The notes beneath the pieces were generated by a model. The model was not told where the DNA came from. It was given only the letters and a program-made list of their open reading frames with translations, and did not search any database. This document shows, piece by piece, positions 21,868 to 33,275 of a stretch of DNA of 64,000 nucleotides. The stretch's first letter is position 1, and every line of letters starts with the position of its first letter. The translations under genes and the position numbers were made by a program. The stretch comes from Capra hircus (lineage: Eukaryota > Chordata > Mammalia > Artiodactyla > Bovidae), in the NCBI RefSeq assembly GCF_001704415.2, contig NC_030824.1, positions 38,063,022 through 38,127,021 on the forward strand. The letters run 5' to 3'.

Positions 21868-23602
21868 ACCACATGCAAAACCTCACTATGCTGGTACATT
21901 CTTAACTTTTTCATTTTACTGCTCATAATAGTGATGTTATTCAAATTAAATGTAACCTGAATCTCCTTTTTAAGCATATTTTTATTCTTTCTGACAGTTA
22001 GAAAGATCTCTTGACATTAGTATTTTAGTACCAGCACAACAGGCTGGTTATTAATCTGCTTGTCATTCCCAGGTTTTGTTCAACAATTGGCCTTTGAGTC
22101 ATTATATTGTATTTTAGGTTAACTGCACATTTATTTATTGCAGCTTACAAGATGTGGCAATATACTAGCTTTCTTATCATTGATACTAGGAAAAAGAAGA
22201 TAAGACTGACATTAGTCTAGAAGACCACTGATTTGAATCTGGAGCTAATGAATTCCAGTTATTAATGAATTCCAACTTGGAACAAAGAGTTTGAAAATTT
22301 GCTTCATAATCTTATGTCCTAATTTGGGATGTAAACAAGTGAGTAAGTTCGGATGATGCTGAGTTAAGTCTTGTATGGACTGAAATAGTTGATGATCATC
22401 AGTTAAGTACTAGTTATAAAGATACCATATTTTAGCTTATATTTCCTCATTATTTTTTGAAAATAGAGCAAAGCCTAAAACAAAAACTGCATATTACAAC
22501 ATAATTATGAAAAATACGTAAGGTAAAAATCCTCTTGTCTGGAAAGCATATTCTAGTTATCCAAGGTTCTGTGAAGCATGGTAATTAAACTTTGTTTAAA
22601 TTGGTTTCACAAGGGAAGATTCACCTGTTGTGGCCAGAACACAGTGGTCTTTGCTCTCAATCTTAACCTCTTTTGATAGTGTCTCATTACTTATACTTAG
22701 GGAAAATTTAAATGTAAGTATGAGTATTAAGTCTTAGAGCAGAGGAAATCAGATATCCCAGGCTTTACATTCATGTCTTGACTGCCAAAAGAAATCAAGG
22801 TTCACTTCCTACTAGAAGCAGTAAGTTTTATAAGAGTTGAAAAGGAAGGAAAGAAGAATGGGAGAGAGAAAGTGTGAAATGATGGCAGGAAATGGAGAAA
22901 TATTCAGAAAGGAAACAGAAAGTTTAACATTATGAATGCAGAAACATGCTATGATTCACTCTTTGTATTAACGTGTATACTTATTTTCTGTTTTACTGTT
23001 GATAGTAATGAAATTCACCAACATATATTTCTCAATTTCTATACTCAGTTTTGTCTTATGTATTTTAATATTCATTTACTTAGATTGCCAAACTATATAT
23101 TTTAAGCAATTTTTTTAGATGGAGCTTATATGGTGTTTGAAAATTTCTTGCCTCACATTGTTTAAGGATAGCTTAACTGTTTATATGACCCTAGATTAGT
23201 CATTTTTTTCCCTTGTTATACATTGTTAATTTTAGCCCAATGCCTTATATAATCTGTTGTTAACTACTAAGATGTTAGCTACTATCAGTCTGAAGACAAT
23301 ATTTCTTTTCTCATTGGTTGCATTGAAAATTTTCCTTTTCTCCTGGCATTCTCCAGAACTCTGTGTTGTGTAAAGACAGGACTTTTGTTTCACTGTGCTC
23401 TGTACTTTCAGATCAAGAACTACTTTTTACTACATTGCCTTATTTAAATTTTCTGCTACTTTTAAGAAATGTTCTTTCTGTCATTTCTACTGTCTTCATC
23501 TTGAACTTAGAAACATGTTGGAGATTTTTTTTATCTTATATTCTTTCTGTTTCTTAACAGGTTCTAGCTTTTTCCTCCCTGCTTACTGGTAAAATCCCAG
23601 GG
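21868..23602. other. Unassigned AT-rich DNA
   Basis: No repeat or gene recognised; the small overlapping frames at 23363-23592 have no familiar motif. The left TSD of the next SINE is at 23592-23602. Confidence 0.5.
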
Positions 23603-23929
23603 TGAAGTGAAGTGAAGTGAAAGTGAAGGTTGCTCAGTCATGTCCGATTCTTTGCGACCCCATGGATTATACAGTCCATGGAATTCTCCAGGCCAGAATA
23701 CTGGAGCAGGTAGCCTTTCCCTTCTCCAGGGGAACTTCCCAACCCAGGGATTGAACCCAGGTCTCCCACATTGCTGGTGGATTCTTTACCAGCTTATCCA
23801 CAAGGGAAGCCCAAGAATACTGGAGTGGGTAGCCTATCCCTTCTCCAGCGATCTTCCTGACTCAGGAATTGATCTGGGGTCTCCTGCATTGCAGGTGGAT
23901 TCTTTACCAATTGAGCTATGAGAGAAGCT
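23603..23929 (-). mobile_element. Bov-tA SINE with duplicated module, antisense
   Basis: Opens with GAAGT repeats (reversed tail), a complete element to 'CCACAAGGGAAGCCC', then an extra antisense module to 23929. The TSD is AAATCCCAGGG at 23592-23602 and AAATCTCAAGG at 23930-23940, with two transitions. Confidence 0.92.
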
Positions 23930-23974
23930 AAATCTCAAGGTAATATGTTCTAATTCATTAAATTTTAATATTAA

Positions 23975-24485
23975 TATATGGTGGACACAATCTAAGGTAT
24001 CCCCAGTGGGTTATGTCCTTGTATGAATCACTTCTGTAAGTACAGACTGAATCTATAACTTGCTCTTAACCAAATGAATATGGCAAAAGTGACGAGGTTG
24101 TATTATCTAAACTCTGTTTTAGCAGATGAACGTGGAAGACTCTCCTGGTGACCTTGAAGAAGTAAACTGCCATGCTATGGAGAGTCTATGGAGAGGACCA
24201 TATGGTAAGGAATTGTGGGTATCTTCCAGGATTTGAGGACCTCGGTCCTATAGCTGCAAAATATTCTGCCAGCAACCATACGAGCTTTGAAGACAACCCT
24301 TGAAATCAAGGGAGGACATAGCTCAGCCAATATTTTATTAGCAACCTTAGGAGTTCTGAGCAGGAAAACTGTCTCAGTGTTTCCCAGGACCTGATCCACT
24401 GAAAGAGTGAGATAATAAATGTATGTCATTTTCAGCTTCCAATTTTATGGTAATTGGTTACACAGCAATAGAAAATTAATACAAA
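23975..24485 (+). mobile_element. MLT1-type (MaLR) solo LTR
   Basis: 'AATATGGCAAAAGTGACGAG' at 24077, 'AACTGCCATGCTATGGAGAG' at 24165, 'GCAACCATACGAGC', 'GAGTGAGATAATAAATGTAT', and the diagnostic terminus 'GGTTACACAGCAATAGAAAA' then TTAATACA. This is a good MLT1 word order. Confidence 0.8.
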
Positions 24486-25520
24486 CTAATAGTTCCTACT
24501 TAATGTTTATAATTTTCAATGTGTCCTTTTATTTCAATGAGTACATTTTTTCTTTGCCAGGATTTCTAATTTACTGTTTTAATATAATATCTGCTTCTTT
24601 TGAAAAATTTCCACTTGGTTTTGTTTCTATTTTATTGCTCATTTTTTAGACGTTCTTCTTTCATTTGGCTCAGAGAAGATCCTAACAATACACACTTTAA
24701 AACAGTTTCTGAGGGTCAAGTCGTACTAAGGCAGCACTGAGACTTCTGTCCTGGATGATTCTGGAGCCGTCACACAAGTAGTCATTGAGTCTAACAGGTG
24801 GCTTGCTCATTTCCTGGGAGAAGGGCTTTGTTTTTGATCTCCCACCTTTCTGGACACTGGACTTGTTCTAAAGGACAGCATCATGGCAATTGTTAGTATC
24901 TTTTCATAAGAGGGGACTTGTGCCCAGTCTCTAAATTCAGGCAGTGAGTATGTTTCCAGTCCCTGCATCTGGGTACCTTCTTTAGTCCACTTACTCTAAG
25001 GCCACTGAACATCTGATGCTTCTGTCTTATGTCTCCTACCCAGCATAGCACTCCAGCCCTGTTTATTAATATGCATTTCTATTCCTCTTCCTATTTACAA
25101 AGTTATTTGTCTTGCTTTGATCAACTTATTAAACTTGTCTTCTTTTCTTTAAAAGCTATTAATTTAAGATGGAGAGATAATTGGAATACACTCTGGAAAG
25201 ATGGTGAAAGGGGGCATTTTTTCAGTTACTACATGTCAGCGTATACTTTTAAGTGAGCTGGAAATTCATTCATTTAGAACCATTTTCTTTTTTTCTCCTT
25301 CTTAAATTTAAAGCACATCATGTGCATCTGTTTATACTTCTGATTGCTTAGGCTAAGGCTACATTCATTCTTGCAATTATACCAGCTTGATGTGTTTTTA
25401 TGGATAGCAATTTGGAATAGCCAAAATTGAGATCATACACAGGATAAGCTTTAATAATTTCTAATTGTGCCATGTGGTTTCTATACTTGGATACTATAGT
25501 GATTAGGATTTGACTAAAAG
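24486..25520. other. Unassigned DNA
   Basis: No recognisable repeat or gene; short frames only. Confidence 0.5.
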
Positions 25521-25690
25521 AGGGAAGGATAGGAGGAGAGGGGGACGACAGAGGACAAGATGGCTGGATGGCATCACCCGCTCAATGGACATGAGTGTGA
25601 GCAAACTCTGGGAAATAGTGAAGGAGAGGAAAGCCTGGCATGCTGCAGTCCATGGGGTTCCAAAGAGTCGGACATGACTGAGTGACTGGA
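25521..25690 (+). mobile_element. BovB LINE 3' terminal fragment
   Basis: 'GGAGAGGGGGACGACAGAGG' at about 25533, 'GATGGCATCACCCGCTCAAT', and 'GTCGGACATGACTGAGTGAC' at about 25667. Only the last 170 bp are present and the GAACT tail is lost. Confidence 0.88.
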
Positions 25691-26127
25691 CCACACTAAA
25701 GAGCAAGAAAAACCACTTACTGACTCCAGTTCACCCTTCTTATTTACTCTAAAGCTGGACAGAGGTAAGGGACTATTTAGAGTCACTCTTGTTCTAGTTT
25801 GCTATCCTTTTTAGAAAACTTTGAGCCTTGAAATTCATACTGTATTTAATGAAACTACCAAAATTATATAGCAAAAGTTCAATGCAATATTAATTAAAAT
25901 GTAGATCTCCTAAGTGGCCTGTCTACCTTCAGTTACTCCTAGATTAGAGCAATCATTTATGTAAAATTTCCTCTGATTATGACAAAAAGGGCAAGAAGTC
26001 CATTTAATTAGAGGGCCTTTGAATTTTTATAAATTAGTTTTGGAGAAGATGCACCAGGACACTCCCAATGGTCCTATAGCATATCTTCACATGATGTTAA
26101 GTGTATTGCTGGTTTCCTCATTTTATG

Positions 26128-26337
26128 AGCTTCCCAGGTGGCACAGCGGTAAAGAATCTGTCTGCTAGTGCAGGAGATGCAAAGACATGAGTTTGATCCC
26201 TAGGTCAGGAAGATTCCCTGGAGAAGGAAATAGCAACCTGCTCCAGTATTCTTGCCTGGAAAATCCCATGGACAGAAGAGCCTGGAAGGCTACAGTCCAG
26301 AGGGTCACAGATTCAGACCCAACTGAGCACACAGCAG
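26128..26337 (+). mobile_element. Bov-tA SINE
   Basis: Head 'GAGCTTCCCAGGTGGCACAG' at about 26128, B-box 'GAGTTTGATCCC', body 'CTCCAGTATTCTTGCCTGG', ending in ACTGAGCACACAGCAG. The 'AGGTGGCACAG' head variant also occurs in the second module at about 61340. Confidence 0.9.
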
Positions 26338-27028
26338 CTGCATTGCCCCTACCCAAAGAATCCAGATAAAGCTGAGAATGGTGGGGGCTGTACAAAAGGG
26401 TGGACTAGAGACATGAATGCCAGCCAGCTGTCATCTCTTTTACTCTTTCCAGTAGTATGCAGATTACTATTTACTATTGCACTAATTCTAAAGCATATTC
26501 TCCCCACACCCCAATTTCTGATATCAGGATATCTTATCAATTACTATTGATCAGAAATGGCTAAATTCCTAGAAACATACAACCTGCCAAGAGCGATTCA
26601 TGAAGAAATTGAAAATCTGAACAACTCAATAATGGGTAAGGAGATTGCATCACTAATCAAAAATTGCCCCCCAAAAGAGAGGTCCCTGGTGAATTCTACC
26701 AAATATTTAAAAAATAATGAATACCAACCCTTCTCAAACTCCTCCAGAAAATTGAAGAGGAGGGAACCCTCCCAAACTCATTTTACAGCGTCAGCATTAT
26801 CCCTATAATGAACCCAGATAAGAACATTATAAGAAAATAAAACCACAGGCAATATCCCTGGTAACTACAGATGTAAAATTTCTCAACAAAATATTAGCAA
26901 CCTAAATCAACAGCATATTGAAAGGATCATATACCACAATCAATCAAGAAAGCTTTATCCCTGGATGTAAGCATGGTACAACCTATGCAAATCAAAAAAT
27001 GTGATATACCACAGTAATACTGATAAAT

Positions 27029-27416
27029 CAGTTCAGTTCAGTTCAGTAGCTCAGTAGTGTCTGACGTTTTGCAATCCCATGGACTGCAGCACACAAGGCT
27101 TCCCTGTCCTTCACCAACTCCCAGAGCTTGTCCATTGAGTCAAGTGATGGACTCAAACTCATGTCCATTGAGTCAGTGATGCCTTCCAGCCATCTCGTCC
27201 TCTGTCATCCCCTTCTTCTCCTGCTTTCAATCTTGCCCAGCATCAGGGTTTTTCCAGTGAGTCAGTTCTTTGCATCAGGTGGCCAAAGTATTGGAGCTTC
27301 AGCATCCTTCCAATGAATATTCAGGACTGATTTCCTTTAAGACTCCTTTAAGATCTCCTTGCAGTCCAAGGGACTCTTAAGAGTCTTATCCAACACCACC
27401 GTTCAAAAGCATCAAT
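27029..27416 (-). mobile_element. BovB LINE 3' fragment nested in L1, antisense
   Basis: Reversed GTTCAG tail at 27029-27048, body 'GTGATGCCTTCCAGCCATCT', and an end at 'TTCAAAAGCATCAATT'. L1 sequence flanks it on both sides. It contains a short local repeat of 'AAACTCATGTCCATTGAGTC' type sequence near 27130-27175. Confidence 0.92.
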
Positions 27417-28350
27417 TAATAAAAGATTTAAAAAATCATATGATGCAGATAATAGATGCATAAAAGTCATTTGACAAAATATAGCTATTTTATGACAAAA
27501 ACTCTCCACAAACTGGGTAGAGAAGGAATACATCTCAATATAATAAAAGCTATATGTAAGCCCATGGCTACCATCACATTCAACGCTGAAAAGTTACTTT
27601 TCCTGGAAGTTAAGGAATAAAACAATGGTGCCCCCTTTCAATTTCCCTATTCAACATAGTTCTGGAAGTCCTGGTTAGAGTAATTAAGCAAGAAAAAAGA
27701 AAGAAAAGGCATTCAAATCAGAAAGGAAGAAGTACAATTGTCTTTGTTTGTAGATGGTATAATCTTATATATAGAAAACCCTAAAAACTTCACTGAAAAT
27801 CTGTTAGAACTAATGAATAAATTCAGAAATGTTGCATAATGCAAAATTAACAAACAGAAATCATTTGTGTTTCTATACATTAACAACAAGCTATCTGAAA
27901 AATAAAGAAAACAATACCATTTAATAGCCTCTAAAACAATAAAATATTAATATATAGAAATTTAACCAAGGTAGTGAAAGATTTGTACATAGAAAACCAT
28001 AAGACTTTGATGAAAGAAATCGAAGAAGACACAAATCCTATGTTAATGGCTCAGAATAATTAATATTGATAAAATGTCCACACTGCACAAAGCTTTCTAC
28101 AGATTGAATACAATCCCTGTCAAAATTCTCACATTATTTTTTCATAGAAACAGGAAATAAAATAAAGAAATTCATCCAAAGAATAAGCAACAAAAACAAG
28201 TGAAACTACATCAAATGAAAGTGCTTTTGCACAGCAAAAGGAACAATCAACAAAATGGAAAGGAAACCTACAGCATGGTAGGAAGTATTTTCAAATCATA
28301 TTTCTGATTAGAGGCTAATACCCAAACTATAGAAGGAACTAACTCATGCA

Positions 28351-28631
28351 ATTGGAAGAAATGATACTAAAGCTGAAACTCCAGTACTTTGGGCACCTCA
28401 TGCCAAGAGTTGACTCATTGGAAAAGACTTTGATACTGGGAGGGACTGAGGGCAGGAGGAAAAGGGGACGACCGAGGATGAGATGGCTGGATGGCATCAC
28501 AGACTCGATGGACGTGAGTCTGAGTGAACTCCGGGAGTTGGTGATGGACAGGGAGGCCTGGCGTGCTGCGATTCATGAGGTTGCAAAGAGTCGGACACGA
28601 CTGAGCGACTGAACTGAACTGAACTGAACTG
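28351..28631 (+). mobile_element. BovB LINE 3' fragment nested in L1, with TSD
   Basis: Begins 'ATTGGAAGAAATGATACTAA' and ends in four GAACT units. TSD AACTCATGCA at 28341-28350 and 28632-28641, identical in both copies. An 88-codon open frame encodes the conserved BovB C-terminal tail (DGITDSMD, LVMDREAWRA words). It is low in divergence. Confidence 0.95.
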
Positions 28632-29224
28632 AACTCATGCAGCTCAACATCAAAAAACAATCCAAATAAAAAATGGGCAGAGGAACTGAATAGATATTTC
28701 TTCCAAAAGAGGTAAACAGATGGCCAACAGACACATGAAAAGATGTTCAGCTTCACTAACCATCAGGGAAATGCAAATCAAATCCACAATGAGATATCAC
28801 CTCCCATTTCTAAGAATGGCTGTTATCAAAAAAATAGAATATACCAAGTGTTGGTGATGATGCAGAGAAAACGGAACCATTTTCTGCACCCTTGGTGGGA
28901 ATGCAAACTTGTACAGCTGTTATGGAAAACAGCATGGAGTTTCCTCAACAATTAAAAATAGAACGACCGTATGATTCAGCAATCCCTCCTGTGGGTATAT
29001 TCCTAAAACATGAAATCAAGATTTTGAAGGGATGTGCACTTCCATATTTATTGCAACGTTATTCACAATGGTCAAGATACAAACGATCTAAGCACCAATC
29101 TATAGATGATTGGATAAAGGTGTGGTGTATATATACATATGGAATGTTGTCCAGCAATGGTAAGAAGAGAATCCTACCAGTTGTGATAACATAGATGAAA
29201 TTTGAGGGCATTATGTAGGTGAGA

Positions 29225-29421
29225 GCATCCCTGGTGGTGCAGATGGTAAATAATTTGCCTGCAATTCAGGAGACCTAGGTTCAACATCCTGGGTCAGGAA
29301 GATCCCCAGGAGAAGGGCATGGCTACCCACTCCAGTATTCTTGCCTGGAAAATCCCATTGACAGAAGAGCCGGGAGGGCTATAGTCCATGGGTCGCAAAG
29401 AGTTGGACACAACTGAGCAAC

Positions 29422-29462
<41 letters not shown>
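29225..29462 (+). mobile_element. Bov-tA SINE nested in L1, with a (CA)n tail
   Basis: Head 'CATCCCTGGTGGTGCAGATG', B-box 'AGGTTCAACATCC', body, then 'CTGAGCAACTAACACACACA' grading into the CA array. L1 words GCATTATG and CTAAGTGAATTAAAC on either side are contiguous in L1, so the insertion is clean. The TSD is imperfect (TAGGTGAGA versus TAAGTGAAT). Confidence 0.9.

Positions 29463-29463
<1 letters not shown>
29424..29463 (+). repeat. (CA)n microsatellite, about 18 units
   Basis: An uninterrupted CA dinucleotide run grown from the ACACA end of the SINE. It is the longest dinucleotide array in the window. Confidence 0.97.
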
Positions 29464-29466
<3 letters not shown>

Positions 29467-29956
29467 AAGTGAATTAAACAGGGAAAGGCGGGAAAAACAG
29501 GGAAAAACAGGGAAAGACGAACACTGTGTCATATAACTTATGTGTGGATCCAAACAAACTGAACTCATAGAGAGTGGATTGATGGCTGCAGGTGCTAGTC
29601 GCTGGGAGAAATGGGGAGATGTTGGTCAAAGGTATTGATACAAACTTCCTGCTATAAGATGAATAAGTTCTAGGGATCAAATGTACAGCATAGTAATTAT
29701 AATCAACAATATTATATTACAAATTTCAAAATTGCTAAGAAAGTAGCTCTTAAATGCTGTTACCATGCACAGAAAAGAGGTGGTAATTATGTGAAGTTAC
29801 AGAGGTAGTAAGTAATACTACTATGGTAATCAGCTTACAATATCTGAGGACCAAATCAGCACATTTAGTGTATCTTAAACATGAAGTCATACGTCAATTA
29901 GAGCTCAGTAAAAGTGGGAAAAAACTATTGAGCATGTGGGCTGCACTTGGTATTGA

Positions 29957-30164
29957 TTGTGTTTAGTCCCTCAGTCTTGTCCGATTGTTTGAGACCCCAT
30001 GGACTGTAGTCTGCCAGTCTCCTCTGTCCATGGGGATTCTCCAGGCTAGGATTCTGGAGTGGGTTGCCGTGCCCTCTTCCAGGGGATTTTCCCAACCCAG
30101 AGGTAGAACCCAGATCTCCCCAAATTGCAGACAGATTCTTTAATATCTGAGCCATCAGGGAAGG
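29957..30164 (-). mobile_element. Bov-tA SINE, antisense
   Basis: 'TTTAGTCCCTCAGTCTTGTC' opening, 'CCTCTGTCCATGGGGATTCT' body, and 'GAGCCATCAGGGAAGG' reversed head. Confidence 0.92.
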
Positions 30165-30677
30165 TGTCTGCTACTTGCTTCTCCTCAGTTCTATACTTTT
30201 ATTGATCACCTTTTCCTTTAACAACAAAAAAATGTTGCAAATCCTATTCCATACATTAGACTACAGCTGCCAAAGTCTCCTTTTCCTTCCAGATGAAAAG
30301 CTATAAACTGTCTTCAGAGAACACACTCTTCTGCTCAATTCATGCTGTTACAACTTCTTGTCACCTGGTTGCTTGTGGGTTTTGAGGTTATTTTCTTCTC
30401 TCTGTACATGAAAGATAAAGCCTTCCTGCCATTTCTTAAACAGAGCACCACTGAACCAAGACTAATACAAAAGACAAAACTTTAATGACAGTTTTGAAGT
30501 AAAATAAATTAATTAAAATACAGAGTAACACACTATAGATTCAATAAATGTACTTTTTCTTATGGAATTTATCATGGAGTCTAGCTCCCGGCTATGTTGC
30601 TGGAATTTTACTGTTTCTGGACTTTTTCCTTATCTTCTATGCCAGGGCATTGCTTCTTTTTCTACATACCAGCTTGA
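30165..30677. other. Unassigned DNA
   Basis: No repeat family or gene recognised between two antisense SINEs. Confidence 0.5.
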
Positions 30678-30885
30678 GTCCTTAGTTGCTCAGTTGTGCT
30701 TGACTCTTTGAGACCCCCATGGACTGCAGCCCACCAGACTCCTCTGTCTATGGGGATTCTCCAGGCAAGAATACTGGAGTGGGTTGCCATGCCCTCCTCC
30801 AGGGGACCTTCCCAAGCTAAGGACAGAACCCAGGTCTCTCGCGTTGCAGGCGAATTCTTTACTATCTGAGCCACTTAGGGAAGCT
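30678..30885 (-). mobile_element. Bov-tA SINE, antisense
   Basis: 'CCTTAGTTGCTCAGTTGTGC' opening, complete body, and 'GAGCCACTTAGGGAAGC' reversed head at about 30869-30885. Confidence 0.92.
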
Positions 30886-31164
30886 CTAAGTACCCAGCAG
30901 ACAACTCCAAAATTCCTATTATTGTTAGCCATCTAAATAGCACCTACTTGGCTATACCTAATGGTCCTTCTCATTCTCAACTGATAACCAGACCAACATT
31001 TTTGCCTGTAAAAAGAATTATTTTTTTAAAGATAAAATTATTGTCATCATTTTAGAAAACACATATGGCGATGATTAGTTTTATAACTATTAAATTGTTT
31101 CTCTTTACCTATTATTTTCATACTTCCAACTGCCTGTAGACTTTATCTCTTGGATGCCCTATGC

Positions 31165-31357
31165 ATGTATGCTAAGTTGCTTCAGTCGTGTCCAACTCTT
31201 TGCGACCCCATCGACCATGACTGCTATGCTTCTCTGTACATGGGATTGTCCAGGCAAGAATAGTGGAGTAGATTGGCATGCCCTCCTCCAGGGGATCTAT
31301 TACATCTCCTGCATTGTTAGGTGGGTTCTTTGCCACTAGTACCACCTGGGAAGCCCC
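31165..31357 (-). mobile_element. Bov-tA SINE, antisense, with internal deletion
   Basis: 'TGCTAAGTTGCTTCAGTCGT' opening and 'ACCACCTGGGAAGCCCC' reversed head. The B-box half is shortened (GGGGATCT joins directly to ATTACATCTCC). Confidence 0.9.
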
Positions 31358-31425
31358 GGGTGCAACTCTAATTGACAGTTTTAAAGAATAAAATTCAAAA
31401 TGTTAAAAACTGAACTCATCATTCA

Positions 31426-31941
31426 ATTCAGTTCAGTCGCTCAGTCGTGTCCAACTCTTTGTGACCCCATGAATCTCAGCACGCCAGGCCTCCCTGTCCA
31501 TCACCAACTCTCAGAGTTCACTAAGATTCATGTCCATCGAGTCAGTGATGCCATCCAGCCATTTCATCCTCTGTTGTCCCCTTCTCTTCCTGCCCCCAAT
31601 CCCTCCCAGCATCAGAGTCTTTTCCAATGAGTCAACTCTTCACATGAGGTGCCCAAAGTACTGGAGTTTCAGCTTTAGCATCATTCCCTCCACAGAAATC
31701 CCAGGACTGATCTCTTTCAGAATGGACTGGTTGGATCTCCTTGCAGTCCAAGGGACTCTCAAGAGTCTTCTCCAACACCACAGTTCAAAAGCATCAATTC
31801 TTCGGCGCTCAGCTTTCTTCACAGTCCAACTCTCACATCCATACATGACCACAGGAAAAACCATAGCCTTGACTAGACGGACTTTAGTCGGCAAATTAAT
31901 GTCTCTGCTTTTCAATATGCTATCTAGGTTGGTCATAACTT
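31426..31941 (-). mobile_element. BovB LINE 3' fragment, antisense, low divergence
   Basis: Reversed tail TTCAGTTCAG, then near-consensus sequence to 'CTAGGTTGGTCATAACTT'. The minus-strand frame 31640-31936 (98 codons) carries the conserved CESW and ERRRIDAF words without a stop. The CGC-CGA arginine pair at 31802-31807 is intact here, unlike in most other copies. Confidence 0.95.
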
Positions 31942-31944
31942 TAG

Positions 31945-33275
31945 ACCTTCAAAAGCTCTTCCTCACGTTTTGCCTCATTATCTCAGATAATGAGATATCT
32001 GAGGTGATCCCCTCCCACTTAATTGTCCAGATTTATAATCTGGGTATCACCCTAGATTCTTCTGTTTTAGTCAATCCCCAAATTCCATCACTACATTTTA
32101 TCCATTTCTACATGGTAGAATGTCTGGAATCAGTAAAAGTTTTCTTTACCTCTCCTCTCTTAGTGTAGGTTAGTATCAACAATCCATCTCAACTTCATGT
32201 CTCCAATATTTTCTACCTCCAGTTAAGTGAGATTCTGATAGGTGAAACCCAAGTTTGCCTTGTGATTTCTACCTCCTGGTGCTCACAGCCCTTACCTCAA
32301 GTTTGGTGGGATCTGTGATTTGCTTTATGATAACAGGGTAAATAATTAATATGAATAATATGAATAACAAGAATATGGCAAAAAGGATGGGGCATCCCCA
32401 CTTACTTTATGTTGCATTATACAAGAATGTCTTTCAGACTTGCAATTCCCTCTCTCACTTCATTCCTGACTTTGAAGAAATAAGTTGGCATGTATCCTAT
32501 AGCAACAGAGAAATCATTTCTGCCAAAAACTTAGGAGAGCTTGGAAGAAGATCTTTCCCCAGCCAGGCGTCTGATGAAAGTCCAATTTGGGAGACACCTT
32601 GCCTGAAGGCTGGTGAGACCCTAAGCAGAGACCCCATCTAAGCCTTACCTGGATTTCTGAGCCACAAAACTGTGAGCTAATAATGCGCTTTGTTTTCAGC
32701 AGCAAGTTTGCAGAGATGTTACACACAATAGATAGCTAACTTATATTTCTTATATAAAACATGCAATCAGGTTATGAAAAGTCTATTAATGACTTATCAT
32801 GTCCTCCAGGACTAAGCCAAAACTCTTCACAAGACCCTTCAAGTCCCTGACCCTTACCTCAATTTGTCTGAATGCTGAATTTCTATTAGCTTATTGAATG
32901 AGGCATTCTCTTTTTCCTCTTTAGATCTTTGCATGTATTCCTCTTTCTATTTAGACTATTCACTTCTGGCTGCTTATCTTTCTCTAACATAGACCGTGCT
33001 TTTGTTCACTAACTCCTCCTCTTCAATTCTGGTTTAGATTTTACTATTACTGGGGAGCTTTCTCTGACCCAGGAAGTTGGGGCACCCTCTCCTTATTTTT
33101 TCCATCAAAATGCTTTTCATACATCATTATAATTGTTGATTTAATTGTCTCTTCATCTCAATGAACCATAAAAGAAAAGATCATATCTGTTTTGCTCATG
33201 AATTGTATAGCCTCTGCATCTGACTCAGAGTTAGGGCTCATTAATTACCTATTTCATGAATAAATAAATGACTTC
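31945..33275 (+). mobile_element. L2 LINE, split by an MLT1-type LTR
   Basis: Left part (to about 32195): 'GGTATCACCCTAGATTCTTC', 'CAATCCCCAAATTCCATCAC'. Right part (from about 32780): 'AAGCCAAAACTCTTCACAAG', 'GATCTTTGCATGTATTCCTC', 'GGGGAGCTTTCTCTGACCC', and an end with 'CATGAATAAATAAATGAC'. The pieces follow L2 order with the LTR between them. Confidence 0.65.
32200..32757 (+). mobile_element. MLT1-type (MaLR) solo LTR nested in L2
   Basis: 'TGGTGCTCACAGCCCTTACC' at 32276, 'GGTGGGATCTGTGATTTGCT' at 32304, 'AAGAATATGGCAAAAAGGAT' at 32369, 'GAGACCCTAAGCAGAGACCC' at 32615, and 'CAAAACTGTGAGCTAATAAT' at 32665, closing near 'CACAATAGATAGCTAACTTA'. Confidence 0.72.

Larger units (their letters stand above)
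26551..29925 (+). mobile_element. Old L1 (ORF2 C-terminal part plus 3' UTR) carrying three later insertions
   Basis: Recognisable ORF2 DNA begins 'AAATGGCTAAATTCCTAGAA' (26555) and continues through 'AAATGTGATATACCACAGTA' (26997), 'GGGCAGAGGAACTGAATAGA' (28675) and 'CATCAGGGAAATGCAAATCA' (28761) to a 3' UTR ending near 29925. The polymerase box at about 27751 reads FVDG instead of the L1 FADD, and many frame breaks occur. No L1 promoter, ORF1 or endonuclease is present. Inserts are at 27029-27416, 28351-28631 and 29225-29462. Confidence 0.9.

Noticed and set aside
21868..21977. N-terminal extension of the minus-strand BovB frame
   Set aside because: BovB identity ends near 21867, and the extra residues come from unrelated flanking DNA.
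31530..32168. 212-codon open frame on the plus strand
   Set aside because: The first two thirds are the antisense of the BovB C-terminal coding region and the rest runs into L2. Long antisense frames recur over every well-preserved BovB, so this is a shadow.
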